The notes: generated by a model not told the origin, from the letters alone. Positions 18,381-26,927 are shown, counted from the stretch's first letter. The stretch is DNA of 64,000 bases from Marinobacterium sediminicola (GCF_022343685.1 NZ_CP092123.1:3348001-3412000), one strand, 5' to 3'. Translations and numbers: made by a program.

Positions 18381-19484
18381 TCAGGAAAATACTTTTTCGC
18401 CATGGCGTACGAACGGTGGTCTAACCACCTGTACCGGTACACGTTTGCCACGCATCTCGACTTCGGCACTGGTTCCGGTTGCAGCCGGCACACGCGCCAG
18501 TGCAATTGAATACCCAAGGGTCGGCGAGAAGCTGCCACTGGTGATTTCACCTTCGCCCAGCCCATCGACCACCACTTTCTGGTGAGCACGCAGGACACCG
18601 CGCTCGGTCAACACCAGACCTACCAGTTTACGCTCGACACCCTTGGCCTTGAGGGCTTCAACTGCCTCACGGCCAACAAACTGACGGTCAGCCGGTTCCA
18701 GCGCCAGAGTCCAGCCCATACCGGCTTCCAGAGGCGAGATCTCCTCGTCCATATCGGAGCCATACAGGTTCATACCGGCTTCAAGACGCAGAGTATCACG
18801 GGCACCCAGGCCGCAAGGCGCAACACCGGCATCCAGCAACTGCTGCCAGAAATCGGCTGCTTCATCTTCAGGCAGCATGATTTCCAGCCCGTCCTCGCCA
18901 GTATAGCCGGTTCGTGCAATAAACCAGCCCTCGGACTCCTGACCGACAAACGGCTTGAGCTCCGAAATCATGCGCGCACGGGACTCACTGACCGCCTGTT
19001 CAACACGCTGACGCGCCTTGGGACCCTGAATCGCGATCATCGCCAGTTCCGGCTGCTCGGTCAGCGCCACATCGAAGCGTACGGCCTGATCAGCCATCCA
19101 GCGCAAATCCTTCTCGCGGGTACCACAGTTCACAACCACTCGATACCATTCCCCGGAGGTGTCAGGCTCGGTCATCAGGTAAACGATCAGATCGTCGATG
19201 ACGCCGCCCTTCTCATTCAGCATGGCACTGTAGAGCGCCTTACCCTTCTGTTTCAGGGTTGCCACATCGTTGGCCAGCAAGTGGCGCAGATAGCTACGCG
19301 CCTGGGCACCGGACACATCAACAATCGTCATGTGCGAGACATCGAACATGCCCGCACTCTGGCGCACCTTGTTGTGTTCCTCTACCTGAGAGCCGTAATG
19401 CAGCGGCATTTCCCAGCCGCTGAAGTCGACCAGTTTGGCGCCAAGTGCATGATGTTGTGCGTGAAGTGCGGTCTTGTGTCCCAT
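18381..19484 (-). CDS. gcvT: Aminomethyltransferase (glycine cleavage T protein)
   Basis: Transfers the methylene group from the lipoyl-bound intermediate to tetrahydrofolate, releasing ammonia. Family segments: [16 protein letters not shown] near the N-terminus, [13 protein letters not shown], and [14 protein letters not shown] for the folate site. I use the ATG at 19484 (367 aa) because it aligns with the start of the family and has GAG 7 nt upstream; an ATG four codons earlier (19496) is possible. It is followed by gcvH and preceded by ubiI as in E. coli. Confidence 0.95.
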   Translation of the reverse strand: MGHKTALHAQHHALGAKLVDFSGWEMPLHYGSQVEEHNKVRQSAGMFDVSHMTIVDVSGAQARSYLRHLLANDVATLKQKGKALYSAMLNEKGGVIDDLIVYLMTEPDTSGEWYRVVVNCGTREKDLRWMADQAVRFDVALTEQPELAMIAIQGPKARQRVEQAVSESRARMISELKPFVGQESEGWFIARTGYTGEDGLEIMLPEDEAADFWQQLLDAGVAPCGLGARDTLRLEAGMNLYGSDMDEEISPLEAGMGWTLALEPADRQFVGREAVEALKAKGVERKLVGLVLTERGVLRAHQKVVVDGLGEGEITSGSFSPTLGYSIALARVPAATGTSAEVEMRGKRVPVQVVRPPFVRHGEKVFS

Positions 19485-19564
19485 CGGCAAACTCATCTGC
19501 AACAGTGTTCCGAACCTGCAGCCGAAGCCGCGTCGCAACTGGTTAACAAAAAAAAAGGGAAGAC

Positions 19565-19593
19565 AATGTATCGGCATTTGCGCTGCAGATCAA
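19565..19593 (-). promoter_or_regulatory. Candidate promoter for gcvTH
   Basis: On the minus strand TTGATC (rc of 19588-19593) and TACATT (rc of 19565-19570) are separated by 17 bp, just after the end of the ubiI-like gene. The predicted start is next to a run of nine T (rc of 19548-19556). I saw nothing resembling a glycine riboswitch in the 80-nt leader. Confidence 0.4.
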
Positions 19594-19607
19594 TCTTTAA
19601 CCGCCTG

Positions 19608-20888
19608 TCAAGTGACCTGCCGCTGCAGTCGTTGCGGCAACTCACCAGACAACCCCATAGCCTGAAGTACAAGATGCTGCTTGACCGGTTCGAGACGATC
19701 CATCAGATTCATCCCGCAGCTGCGCAGCAGGCGCACAGGAGCCGGCTGAGGCGCAAACAGACGACGAAAGCTTTCCATCGCTGCTGACATGCACAGATTG
19801 GCGCTGCGACGCTGACGCTGGTAGCGGCGCAGCACTCGCTCCTCGGCTATCGCCTCACCACGCGCCCAGGCCGCTTCGATCACATCAGCCAGAGCCGCGG
19901 CATCCATAAAGCCGAGGTTCACGCCCTGGCCTGCCAGCGGATGGATCGTGTGTGCCGCATCCCCCACCAGCGCCAGCCCCGTTTCCACATAGTGATGCGC
20001 ATGACGCTGACGCAGCGGGATCAGTTTACGCTCTGCACTCTCCAGAACCCCCCCCAGACACTCATCAGACGCTCGCACCAGCGCCTGGCGGAAGGCGTCA
20101 TCAGACAACGCCATCAGTTCACGGGCATGCTCCGGGGAGGTCGACCAGACGATGGAACTCTTGTGCCGATCACCGGCCAACGGCAGAAACGCGAGCGGGC
20201 CATCCTCAGTAAAACGCTGCCAGCAGGTTTCGCCATGCTCACGTTCAGTGGTGATGGTCGTCACCAGGGCATGATGACCGTAATCCCATTCGGTGGCGCC
20301 CACACCGCTCAACTGACGGGTTCTCGACAGCGCACCATCAGCACCCACCACCAGCGGCACCGACAGGCGGCGACCGTCACTCAGCTCCAGCAGCCGGCTG
20401 CCATCCTCATGAGGCGCTGATAGCTGTTTCAAGCCAATACCGGTGAGCAGCTGCAGATTGTCATACCGTGTCAGCTGCTGCAGCAGACCCGCCTGAATAA
20501 CCGAATTCTCAACGATATAGCCAAGACACTCCTCATGCAGCGCATCGGCACTGAAATGGATGCGACCGCTGCCTTCGCCATCCCACACTTTCATGTCGCG
20601 ATAGGCGCAGGCCCGGTATTGATTCTGGATCGACGCCCAGGCACCCAGTTGCTCGAGCAGTCGTACCGAAGCCAGGTTGAGCGCACTCACACGAGGGTCA
20701 TAATGTTGCGACGGCTGCTCAGCGAGCTGTTCGAGCCAGGTTTCACTGTCGCCCGGGCGCTGCTCCAACAGACAGATACGCCGCCCCGAGGGCGCCAGCG
20801 CCAGCGCCAGCGCCAGCGCCAGCCCGACCATACCGGCACCCACAATTGCCAGATCCGCCGTTATCTGATCGGAATGCTGCTCATTCAT
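19608..20888 (-). CDS. ubiI: UbiI/VisC-type FAD-dependent ubiquinone hydroxylase
   Basis: Flavin monooxygenase of the UbiH/UbiF/COQ6 family, 426 residues, probably the C5 hydroxylase of ubiquinone synthesis (UbiI by synteny with ubiH and gcvT). The FAD motif IVGAGMVGLALALALALA (about 15-32), the DG motif VGADGALSRTR, and the flavin-phosphate motif GDAAHTIHPLAGQGVNLGF are present. The dinucleotide-binding helix is encoded by five perfect GCCAGC hexamers. Specificity among the UbiF, UbiI and UbiM branches cannot be proven by reading alone. Confidence 0.88.
   Translation of the reverse strand: MNEQHSDQITADLAIVGAGMVGLALALALALAPSGRRICLLEQRPGDSETWLEQLAEQPSQHYDPRVSALNLASVRLLEQLGAWASIQNQYRACAYRDMKVWDGEGSGRIHFSADALHEECLGYIVENSVIQAGLLQQLTRYDNLQLLTGIGLKQLSAPHEDGSRLLELSDGRRLSVPLVVGADGALSRTRQLSGVGATEWDYGHHALVTTITTEREHGETCWQRFTEDGPLAFLPLAGDRHKSSIVWSTSPEHARELMALSDDAFRQALVRASDECLGGVLESAERKLIPLRQRHAHHYVETGLALVGDAAHTIHPLAGQGVNLGFMDAAALADVIEAAWARGEAIAEERVLRRYQRQRRSANLCMSAAMESFRRLFAPQPAPVRLLRSCGMNLMDRLEPVKQHLVLQAMGLSGELPQRLQRQVT
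20794..20823. repeat. In-frame hexanucleotide tandem repeat, (GCCAGC)x5
   Basis: Five uninterrupted GCCAGC units inside the ubiI-like gene, encoding the Leu-Ala alternation of the first FAD-binding helix. Unit length is a multiple of three, so slippage would change protein length without a frameshift. Confidence 0.95.
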
Positions 20889-20906
20889 TCTATCGGCCCT
20901 CCGATA

Positions 20907-22151
20907 TCAGCGCAGGCGCGCTGCAGGTTGATCCAGCCCCATGGCCGCGCGTGCAAACAGGGTCTTGCTAAAAGGACAGCTGTCCAGCAACTGCAACCCC
21001 AGCCCCCGACCCAGCCGCAGCAACGGGTTGCCACTGGTAAACAGTTTCAGGGTTTGGTCGCTGAACATGATGGTGCGCTGCTGATCCTGGCGACGCTGTT
21101 CGACAAACTCACTCAGGCCTTCCAGCCCTCCAAGCGGCAAGCCTGCCCGCTTGCGGGCAATAACCAGATCAGCCAGGGCCACAACGCCGCGCAACGCCAG
21201 GTTATAGCCCTGACCCGCAATCGGATGCAGTGCATGAGCAGCATTGCCCAGTAAGACCAGACCACTGCGTACCTGCTCCTCGGCCTGCGTCAGTTTAAGA
21301 GGGTAATGATAACGCTCACCAACGGTCGTGAAGCGCCCGGCCCGGTATCCGAAGGTATCCTGCAACCGCGCCAGAAAATCAGCATCATCCAGCGCCAGCA
21401 CCTCGTCCAGAACATCATCGGAGAGGGTCCACACCAGACCACAACGCACCTTGCCGTTGAGGCTCTCACCCGGCAGCAGGGCAACCGGCCCCGCTTCGGT
21501 AAAGCGCTCATAGGCGACATTGTGGTGAGGACGATCCAGAGAAACATTGGCCACCAGAGCATGCTGACCATAGGCCTGCTCACGATAATGGATGCCGAGA
21601 CGCTCGCGCAGCGCAGAACGACCACCATCCGCCATCACCACCAGCTCAGCCGACAGCAACTGCTCGCCCTGTGCCGTTTTCAGCCGAGCCTGGTGCCCCT
21701 GCACTGTGGGCGTCAACGCTTCAACCTCTGCAGGTGATATCAACGTCAGATGCTGTCCGGCATGCTGCTTCAGATGACTGATCAACACCTGCCCCAACCA
21801 ATGGTTTTCTACCACATAGCCAAGGGCGGGAACGCCTTCCTCGCTGGCATGCAAACGCGTACAGCCAAAGCGCCCTCGATCCGAGACATGGATCTGGTCG
21901 ATCGGTGTCAAATGCGACTCCAGCGCCGACCAGATCCCCATCCGACCGTACAGCGTGCGTACGCCCTGCGCCAGCGCCGTGGAGCGGGCGTCATAACTGG
22001 GAGTAAAAACCGGCTCACCGGCTTCGGGCAATGGCTGAGTTTCAACCAGAGCCATCCGCAATCCCAGCGCTTCAGCCGTCGGCAGCAACGCGGCTGCCAG
22101 ACTGGCGCCCACCATGCCGCCGCCGATGATGATCAGGTCATACTGCTGCAT
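20907..22151 (-). CDS. ubiH: 2-octaprenyl-6-methoxyphenol hydroxylase
   Basis: FAD-dependent hydroxylase of aerobic ubiquinone synthesis, 414 residues. FAD motif LIIIGGGMVGASLAAAL at the N-terminus, DG motif VMADGGRSALRERLG, and LLGNAAHALHPIAGQGYNLA near residue 285. The GNAAH variant, in place of GDAAH, is typical of UbiH and separates it from the neighbouring UbiI-type protein. Located between pepP and ubiI, as in E. coli. Confidence 0.93.
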   Translation of the reverse strand: MQQYDLIIIGGGMVGASLAAALLPTAEALGLRMALVETQPLPEAGEPVFTPSYDARSTALAQGVRTLYGRMGIWSALESHLTPIDQIHVSDRGRFGCTRLHASEEGVPALGYVVENHWLGQVLISHLKQHAGQHLTLISPAEVEALTPTVQGHQARLKTAQGEQLLSAELVVMADGGRSALRERLGIHYREQAYGQHALVANVSLDRPHHNVAYERFTEAGPVALLPGESLNGKVRCGLVWTLSDDVLDEVLALDDADFLARLQDTFGYRAGRFTTVGERYHYPLKLTQAEEQVRSGLVLLGNAAHALHPIAGQGYNLALRGVVALADLVIARKRAGLPLGGLEGLSEFVEQRRQDQQRTIMFSDQTLKLFTSGNPLLRLGRGLGLQLLDSCPFSKTLFARAAMGLDQPAARLR

Positions 22152-22170
22152 CCTAAATGCCTCCGACCGT

Positions 22171-23490
22171 TCAGTTCTGCGCCATCAGCGCTTCGATATC
22201 GGCAATGGTTTTCGGCACGCCGCCTGTCAGCACTTCGGCACCCTGCTCGGTTACCAGCACATCATCCTCGATACGGATGCCGATGCCGCGCCACTCAGGC
22301 GCTACGCTTTCATCGTCAGGCGCCACATAGAGGCCCGGTTCAATGGTCATCACCATACCCGGCTCCAGCGGTCGCCAATCGCCATTGAACTTGTACTGAC
22401 CGACATCATGCACATCCATACCCAGCCAGTGACCGATACGGTGCATGTAAAAGCGGCGGTAGGCACCTTCTTCGATCAGTGCATCACGCGCACCCTGCAG
22501 CAAGCCAAGCTTGATCAGCCCTTCTGTCAGCAGCTCCACCGACAGGTCATGAATACGGTTCCAGGGCACACCTGGCCGCATGGCGTCGATACAGGCCAGC
22601 TGCGTGTCCAGCACCAGCTGATACAGCGCCTTCTGCTCGGGCGAGAAGCGTCCGTTGACCGGGAAGGTCCGGGTGATGTCGCTGGCATAATTGTCCAGCT
22701 CACAACCGGCATCGATCAACACCAGGTCCCCGTCTCTCAGCTCGGCAGTGTTCTCGATATAGTGCAGGATACAGCCGTTGGCACCACCGCCTACGATTGG
22801 CGAATAAGCCTGGAAGCGAGCCCCCTGTTGCATGCTGTAAGCGGTAATTTCCGCTTCCAACTGATATTCAAAAAGGCCGGGACGGCACAGACGCATGGCC
22901 CGACAGTGAGCTTCGGCAGAGATCTCGGCAGCCCTGCGCATCACCCTCAGTTCTGCTTCACTCTTGAACAGACGCTGCTCGTGCAGCAGATTGTCCAGCA
23001 GTACCAGTTCTTCAGGAGCCTGAGCGCCCTGACGCGCCTGGGCACGCACCTGATTCAGCCAGCCGCGCACCCGGGCATCCAAGGCTTCATCGCTGCCCAG
23101 CGCGTAGTAAAGTCGATGTACGCCATCGAGCAGCTGCGGCATCTGCTGCTCCAGTTCGTTCAGGGTAAACGCTTGATCGGCACCAAAGTCACGCACACAT
23201 CCCTCTGGACCGGCACGATATCCGGTCCAGACCTCCATCTGTGGATCACGGGGCGGACAGAAGAGCACAAACTCTCCCTCGGCGCGTCCCGGGCTCAACA
23301 ACAGCAGGGCATCGGGCTCATTGAATCCGGTCAGATAATAAAAGTCGCTGTCCTGCCGGAACGCATATTCGGCATCACGATTGCGACTCTTGAGGTGGCT
23401 GGCAGACACCAGCGCCACACTGCCAGCCGGCAATTGCTGCAGCAGTGCAGCGCGACGACGGGCGTATTCATCCTGAGCAATTTTCATCAT
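22171..23490 (-). CDS. pepP: Xaa-Pro aminopeptidase P
   Basis: Dinuclear manganese aminopeptidase that removes N-terminal residues preceding proline. The 439-residue protein has the N-terminal creatinase-like domain (MMKIAQDEYARRRAAL) and the pita-bread domain with metal ligands in LVLIDAGCELDNYASDITRT, RIGHWLGMDVHDVG, MVMTIEPGLYV and GIGIRIEDDVLVT. It lies 19 bp upstream of ubiH and 15 bp after ygfB. Confidence 0.96.
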   Translation of the reverse strand: MMKIAQDEYARRRAALLQQLPAGSVALVSASHLKSRNRDAEYAFRQDSDFYYLTGFNEPDALLLLSPGRAEGEFVLFCPPRDPQMEVWTGYRAGPEGCVRDFGADQAFTLNELEQQMPQLLDGVHRLYYALGSDEALDARVRGWLNQVRAQARQGAQAPEELVLLDNLLHEQRLFKSEAELRVMRRAAEISAEAHCRAMRLCRPGLFEYQLEAEITAYSMQQGARFQAYSPIVGGGANGCILHYIENTAELRDGDLVLIDAGCELDNYASDITRTFPVNGRFSPEQKALYQLVLDTQLACIDAMRPGVPWNRIHDLSVELLTEGLIKLGLLQGARDALIEEGAYRRFYMHRIGHWLGMDVHDVGQYKFNGDWRPLEPGMVMTIEPGLYVAPDDESVAPEWRGIGIRIEDDVLVTEQGAEVLTGGVPKTIADIEALMAQN

Positions 23491-23505
23491 TGGACTCTGA
23501 AACCT

Positions 23506-24114
23506 TCAGTGCAACACAGGGGTTTCGGCGCCAGCTTCCGGTGCAGCCTGACCATCAGGTTCGTTGCATTCACTGAATACCAGCAGGGCAGCCATGCGCA
23601 CATATTCCTGCACTTCCATCAGATCACCCTCATCTTCTTCAGTATCGGCATCGGCCTCGGTGCTGATCTGCACGATTTGGGCAAGGTCCCTCAGGGTTTC
23701 CTGGCCCTCGACTGACAGCCCCTGGGGGCCCTTGCGCTCCTGCAGGCCGAAACCACTAAGAAAACCGCTACACCAGATGCCCAGCGCTTCGGCACGAACC
23801 GCCAACGGCTGATCATCTTCGGGCAACAAGAGCTCAAAGCTGAAGTCAGGGGCTTCAAACTGTTGCAGGGTCGCCAGATAAAGCTGCATGATGCTTTTGC
23901 GAACGCCTTCCCCCTGCAAGGGCTCTATATCGAACAGTTCCTGTATACGCTGCAGCAGCGTAACCGGGTCAAAACGGGCACCGGCGGCCACCTGTCCGGC
24001 CAGCAAGCCGTGCAGCTCCGACGGCGATACGGTCAACGCCCCCTCTTCAACCAGCCAGTCAGCCAGGGTATCGAAATCCGGCAGTTCAACTGCAGCGGCC
24101 TGTTCGTGGGTCAT
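23506..24114 (-). CDS. ygfB: UPF0149 family protein YgfB
   Basis: Protein of about 202 residues of the YecA/YgfB (UPF0149) family. Typical segments are LTVSPSELHGLLAGQVAAG near the N-terminus and WCSGFLSGFGL in the middle; the C-terminal third has an acidic stretch (DADTEEDEGDLMEVQEY). In Pseudomonas YgfB has been linked to control of ampDh3 and beta-lactam resistance; in E. coli its role is unclear. First gene of the ygfB-pepP-ubiH-ubiI-gcvTH series. The second ATG of the frame (24114) has better ribosome-binding-site spacing than 24120. Confidence 0.9.
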   Translation of the reverse strand: MTHEQAAAVELPDFDTLADWLVEEGALTVSPSELHGLLAGQVAAGARFDPVTLLQRIQELFDIEPLQGEGVRKSIMQLYLATLQQFEAPDFSFELLLPEDDQPLAVRAEALGIWCSGFLSGFGLQERKGPQGLSVEGQETLRDLAQIVQISTEADADTEEDEGDLMEVQEYVRMAALLVFSECNEPDGQAAPEAGAETPVLH

Positions 24115-24197
24115 AATCATCTATCCGGGGTTATGTCTATTGTGCCGAGGGTAACCGGACAGAACCGGCACCGCATTGATCTCTATGCTAGCATTTC

Positions 24198-24253
24198 ACT
24201 ATAAACAGAGCCACGGAGTGTCGATTGACCCTGTGATGGCAGCTGTTTATAGT
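24198..24253. promoter_or_regulatory. Divergent promoter region with perfect 11-bp inverted repeat
   Basis: ACTATAAACAG at 24198-24208 and its exact complement CTGTTTATAGT at 24243-24253 flank the ygfB/zapA divergence. The rightward copy supplies the -10 TATAGT (24248-24253) of a strong promoter whose -35 is TTGACC (24225-24230) with a 17-bp spacer, driving the TIGR02449-zapA genes. The leftward copy gives TATAGT toward ygfB but with a poor -35. Confidence 0.65.
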
Positions 24254-24279
24254 CAGCGGGTTATTGCATGGGGTCTGGC

Positions 24280-24489
24280 ATGAGCGAACACTATTTCAAC
24301 GCACTTGAACAAAAGATTGACCAGCTGCTGGCACGCGTAGAGCAACTTGAGCTGGAAAATCGTCAACTGCGTCAGCAGGATGCGCAACTGCGCGAAGAAC
24401 GTGCGCAACTGGTACAGCTTAACGACCAGACCCGCAACAAAGTCGAAGGGATGATACAGCGACTCAAGGCACTGGAGCAGAACTCATGA
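24280..24489 (+). CDS. TIGR02449 family coiled-coil protein
   Basis: Small protein of 69 residues, almost wholly predicted coiled coil: Leu heptads run through ALEQKIDQLLARVEQLELEN and continue to the end, RLKALEQ. Such genes sit immediately upstream of zapA in many gammaproteobacteria. By resemblance to other small coiled-coil division factors a Z-ring role is conceivable but unproven. The ATG at 24280 is preferred over one 12 bp upstream. It overlaps zapA by 4 bp (ATGA). Confidence 0.88.
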   Translation: MSEHYFNALEQKIDQLLARVEQLELENRQLRQQDAQLREERAQLVQLNDQTRNKVEGMIQRLKALEQNS

Positions 24490-24812
24490 GCGCGGATGCA
24501 CGCACTGTCACTGTCAAGCTGCTGGACAAGGAATACACCATCAGCTGCCCGGATGGCGCCGAGGCAGAGCTGCTGGCATCAGCCGATTACCTGAATCAGA
24601 AGATGCAGGATATTCGTCAATCGGGCAAGATCATCGGCCTGGAGCGGATCGCGGTCATGGCCGCATTGAACATGTCTCACGAGCTGATCAAGAGCCGTGA
24701 AGAGCAGCGCCAGAATATTGAGACCAACCTCCGACGTCTGGGTCAGAAAATTGATCAGGGACTGGCGCGAACACCGCCCTCCAGGGCTCATGAAAACTCT
24801 TCAACTTCCTGA
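24486..24812 (+). CDS. zapA: Cell division protein ZapA
   Basis: Tetrameric Z-ring stabiliser that bundles FtsZ protofilaments. The 108-residue protein has the N-terminal VTVKLLDKEYTISCPDGAE beta domain followed by the long helical segment (LERIAVMAALNMSHELI). The length is normal. It is translationally coupled to the preceding coiled-coil gene and followed by 6S RNA and fau, the E. coli order. Confidence 0.95.
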   Translation: MSADARTVTVKLLDKEYTISCPDGAEAELLASADYLNQKMQDIRQSGKIIGLERIAVMAALNMSHELIKSREEQRQNIETNLRRLGQKIDQGLARTPPSRAHENSSTS

Positions 24813-24875
24813 AAAACCCTTTTATGACAAAGGGATAATCCCCCTGCTTAGCAAAGTCCGGCAAAATATCAAGGG

Positions 24876-24903
24876 CTGACATCGACTATCGAAAGGGTAT
24901 AAT
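24876..24903 (+). promoter_or_regulatory. Promoter of 6S RNA
   Basis: CTGACA at 24876-24881 and a perfect TATAAT at 24898-24903 with a 16-bp spacer. The predicted start is about 24911, where the 6S closing stem begins. Confidence 0.75.
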
Positions 24904-24910
24904 GGAATCA

Positions 24911-25089
24911 GGTTCCTGGAGTGTTCGACAGTCGGTCAAGTCCCTCGAGCCGATAAGCAGTACCCAGGAGGTGTGAAACAGGTGTTGTGAGCATGTCCGC
25001 TCGACGGAAAGCCTAATTCACCTGTGAACGTCTCCACTCTGAACCTTAGGGTTCAGGGCCACGACCGACACCGGCACTCTGGGAAGCCT
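24911..25089 (+). ncRNA. ssrS: 6S RNA
   Basis: Abundant small RNA that mimics an open promoter and sequesters sigma-70 RNA polymerase in stationary phase. It lies between zapA and fau, the conserved 6S locus. The ends form the closing stem (GGTTCCTGGAGTG with CACTCTGGGAAGCC), and the about 179-nt length fits. Internal arms flank a central region around 24965-25030 that would be the single-stranded bubble. Boundaries are inferred from the promoter and the stem. Confidence 0.9.
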
Positions 25090-25097
25090 TTATCACC

Positions 25098-25694
25098 ATG
25101 ATGCAGGATCGCAAGACACTCCGTCGCCAGATGCGTGCCCGCAGAAGGGCCCTCAGCCCTCAGCAGCAGCGCCAGGCAGCCCGCTCTCTCTGTCGAATCA
25201 TCCGCACACAACTCTGGTTTCGACAGGCTCGACACATCGCACTCTACCTGCCCAACGACGGCGAAATCGACCCCACCCTGCTGGTCGACACCTGCCGCAG
25301 GCTCGGCAAACAGCTGTACCTGCCGGTACTACACCCTATTCGTCACAACCGTCTCTGGTTCACTCCCTACAACCGTGATACCCCCATGAGACGCAACTGC
25401 TACCGCATTCTGGAGCCCGTTCTTCAAGGCAAACCCGTTCGCCCGGCTTTCGCGCTGGATCTGGTACTGATGCCGCTGGTTGCATTCTCGGCCGATGGCG
25501 GCCGCATGGGGATGGGAGGGGGTTATTACGACCGTACTTTCGCCTTCAAACTGCAGAATAAGGCTATCAGGGGACCTCGGCTCATCGGGTTGGCGCACGA
25601 TTTCCAGCGTCAGGACAGACTGCCACTTGAGTCCTGGGACGTGCCGCTGGACGGGATAGCCACTGACTGCTGTTTCTACCGGATCAGCTGTTGA
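25098..25694 (+). CDS. fau: 5-formyltetrahydrofolate cyclo-ligase
   Basis: ATP-dependent conversion of 5-formyl-THF to 5,10-methenyl-THF (also called ygfA). The 198-residue protein has the N-terminal basic segment RKTLRRQMRARRRALSPQQQ, the YLPNDGEIDPTLL region, and the nucleotide-binding loop GGRMGMGGGYYDRTF near residue 135. It begins about 9 nt after the 6S RNA and in E. coli is co-transcribed with it. It overlaps a short reading frame on the other strand by 11 bp. Confidence 0.95.
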   Translation: MMQDRKTLRRQMRARRRALSPQQQRQAARSLCRIIRTQLWFRQARHIALYLPNDGEIDPTLLVDTCRRLGKQLYLPVLHPIRHNRLWFTPYNRDTPMRRNCYRILEPVLQGKPVRPAFALDLVLMPLVAFSADGGRMGMGGGYYDRTFAFKLQNKAIRGPRLIGLAHDFQRQDRLPLESWDVPLDGIATDCCFYRISC

Positions 25695-25809
25695 AGACGT
25701 CCTGAACCATCGCCGCAATCTGCAGGTCACTTTGCGAGATACCGGTCATGACCGCACCGACAACAAAGACAACAACGAGCACCAATACTAGATCCGGACT
25801 TCTGTTCAT
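25684..25809 (-). CDS. Small hydrophobic protein, unknown function (41 aa)
   Basis: A short frame on the minus strand reading MNRSPDLVLVLVVVFVVGAV then about 21 more residues to NS-stop. Residues 6-24 form one membrane segment, and the tail is polar. The codon pattern looks coding and the frame opens right after an AT-rich, promoter-like gap, but I see no good ribosome binding site. I do not recognise the family. It could be a real single-span microprotein or a chance frame. Confidence 0.45.
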   Translation of the reverse strand: MNRSPDLVLVLVVVFVVGAVMTGISQSDLQIAAMVQDVFNS

Positions 25810-26018
25810 GGCATCAGAACTTTGCGAATAAGTTACAGGAAATTGACTGAAGTTCGAGGCAACACCCCCCGAAAACTCACCCTAGTCTTCCATAAAAGCG
25901 TTTTTTTGCAAGTCTTGTGGAATTTTTTTTGCCTTTTAGGGCCACTTTTTCAGATCTTTCATGATCTTCGCCGAAAAGAAGCCTTCTACAAGCTTAACAT
26001 GTCGCCTATTGAATACAT
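25810..26018. other. AT-rich gap with T/A homopolymers
   Basis: No gene is visible in this 209-bp stretch between the 41-aa frame and the AEC carrier. It contains a T7 and a T8 run, at about 25902-25908 and 25924-25931, and is distinctly AT-richer than the flanks. It may hold the leftward promoter of the small frame and the tail of the AEC transcript, but no -10/-35 pair stands out. Confidence 0.5.
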
Positions 26019-26927
26019 TCAAATCAACATCAATGCCACCGGCAGGGTCAACATCGATAGCAGAGTCTGCGCGGTAATGATGGCGGCCATCAACTCGGCA
26101 TCGCCTCCCAACTGGCGCGCCAGAATGTAGGCCGAGGTCGCGGTCGGTACGGACGCGAACACCACCAGTACCCCCGTCATGGTTGTATCGAACCCTAATC
26201 CACCTGCCAATGAGAGCGCCAGCAGCGGAAGCAACAGCAGCTTAACCAGGCTGGATGCCACCAATGCTCGCCCACCATGACGTAAGGCACGCAGATTCAG
26301 GCCAGCTCCCACAGCCAGCAACCCCAGCGGCAACGCCATTCTGCTGAGCAGCTCCAGCACCGAGGTCAAGACCTCCGGTAATGGCCATTCCAGAAGACTC
26401 AGCCCAATTCCGAGCAGACAGGCCAGTATCAGAGGGTTTGCCAGCAGGGTTCTGATGACTCTTCTCCAGGAGGGCTTTTCCGACGCGGTGGTTGCAAACA
26501 CCAGGATGCACAGCAAATTGAGCAACGGCACCATGACTGCCGTAATTACGGCTGCATAGACGATACCGGCATCGGCAAACAGCGCTGCCGTTATCGCCAG
26601 TGCCACATAGGTGTTGAACCTCATGGAACCCTGAAAGAAGGAGGTATAAGACGCTGCTCCCAACTTTAACAGCGGCTTCGACAGCAGACAGACAACAGTT
26701 CCGGCCAATAACAGGCCCAGTACTGCGGAGACCAGCAACAATGAGGCATCTCCCCCCAAACGTGCCTGCGCCAGGCGCTCAACCAGAAGGGCTGGAAAAA
26801 GCACATAGTAAGTCGCTCGCTCTGCCGGCTGCCAGAAGCCCTCGCCGGGAAAGTCACTGCGCCGGGCCCAGGCACCCAGCATCAGCAACGCAAAAACCGG
26901 CCATAGAGCGGTGATAATCTGCTGCAT
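26019..26927 (-). CDS. AEC family transporter (auxin efflux carrier superfamily)
   Basis: Inner-membrane carrier of 302 residues with roughly ten membrane segments in two halves. It opens with MQQIITALWPVFALLMLGAWA, and the second half holds GLSLLEWPLPEVLTSVLELL and MALPLGLLAVGAGLNL. Bacterial AEC proteins move malonate, malate or other small organic anions; no adjacent metabolic gene indicates the substrate here. It is transcribed toward the fau side and is divergent from the gcvR-like gene 70 bp away. Confidence 0.88.
   Translation of the reverse strand: MQQIITALWPVFALLMLGAWARRSDFPGEGFWQPAERATYYVLFPALLVERLAQARLGGDASLLLVSAVLGLLLAGTVVCLLSKPLLKLGAASYTSFFQGSMRFNTYVALAITAALFADAGIVYAAVITAVMVPLLNLLCILVFATTASEKPSWRRVIRTLLANPLILACLLGIGLSLLEWPLPEVLTSVLELLSRMALPLGLLAVGAGLNLRALRHGGRALVASSLVKLLLLPLLALSLAGGLGFDTTMTGVLVVFASVPTATSAYILARQLGGDAELMAAIITAQTLLSMLTLPVALMLI

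Noticed and set aside
18582..19787. 401-codon open frame on the plus strand
   Set aside because: Antisense to gcvT and the end of ubiI; no recognisable motif.
22114..23715. 533-codon open frame on the plus strand
   Set aside because: Antisense to pepP and ygfB, both unmistakable genes; low-complexity His/Gln-rich translation, no domain and no ribosome binding site.
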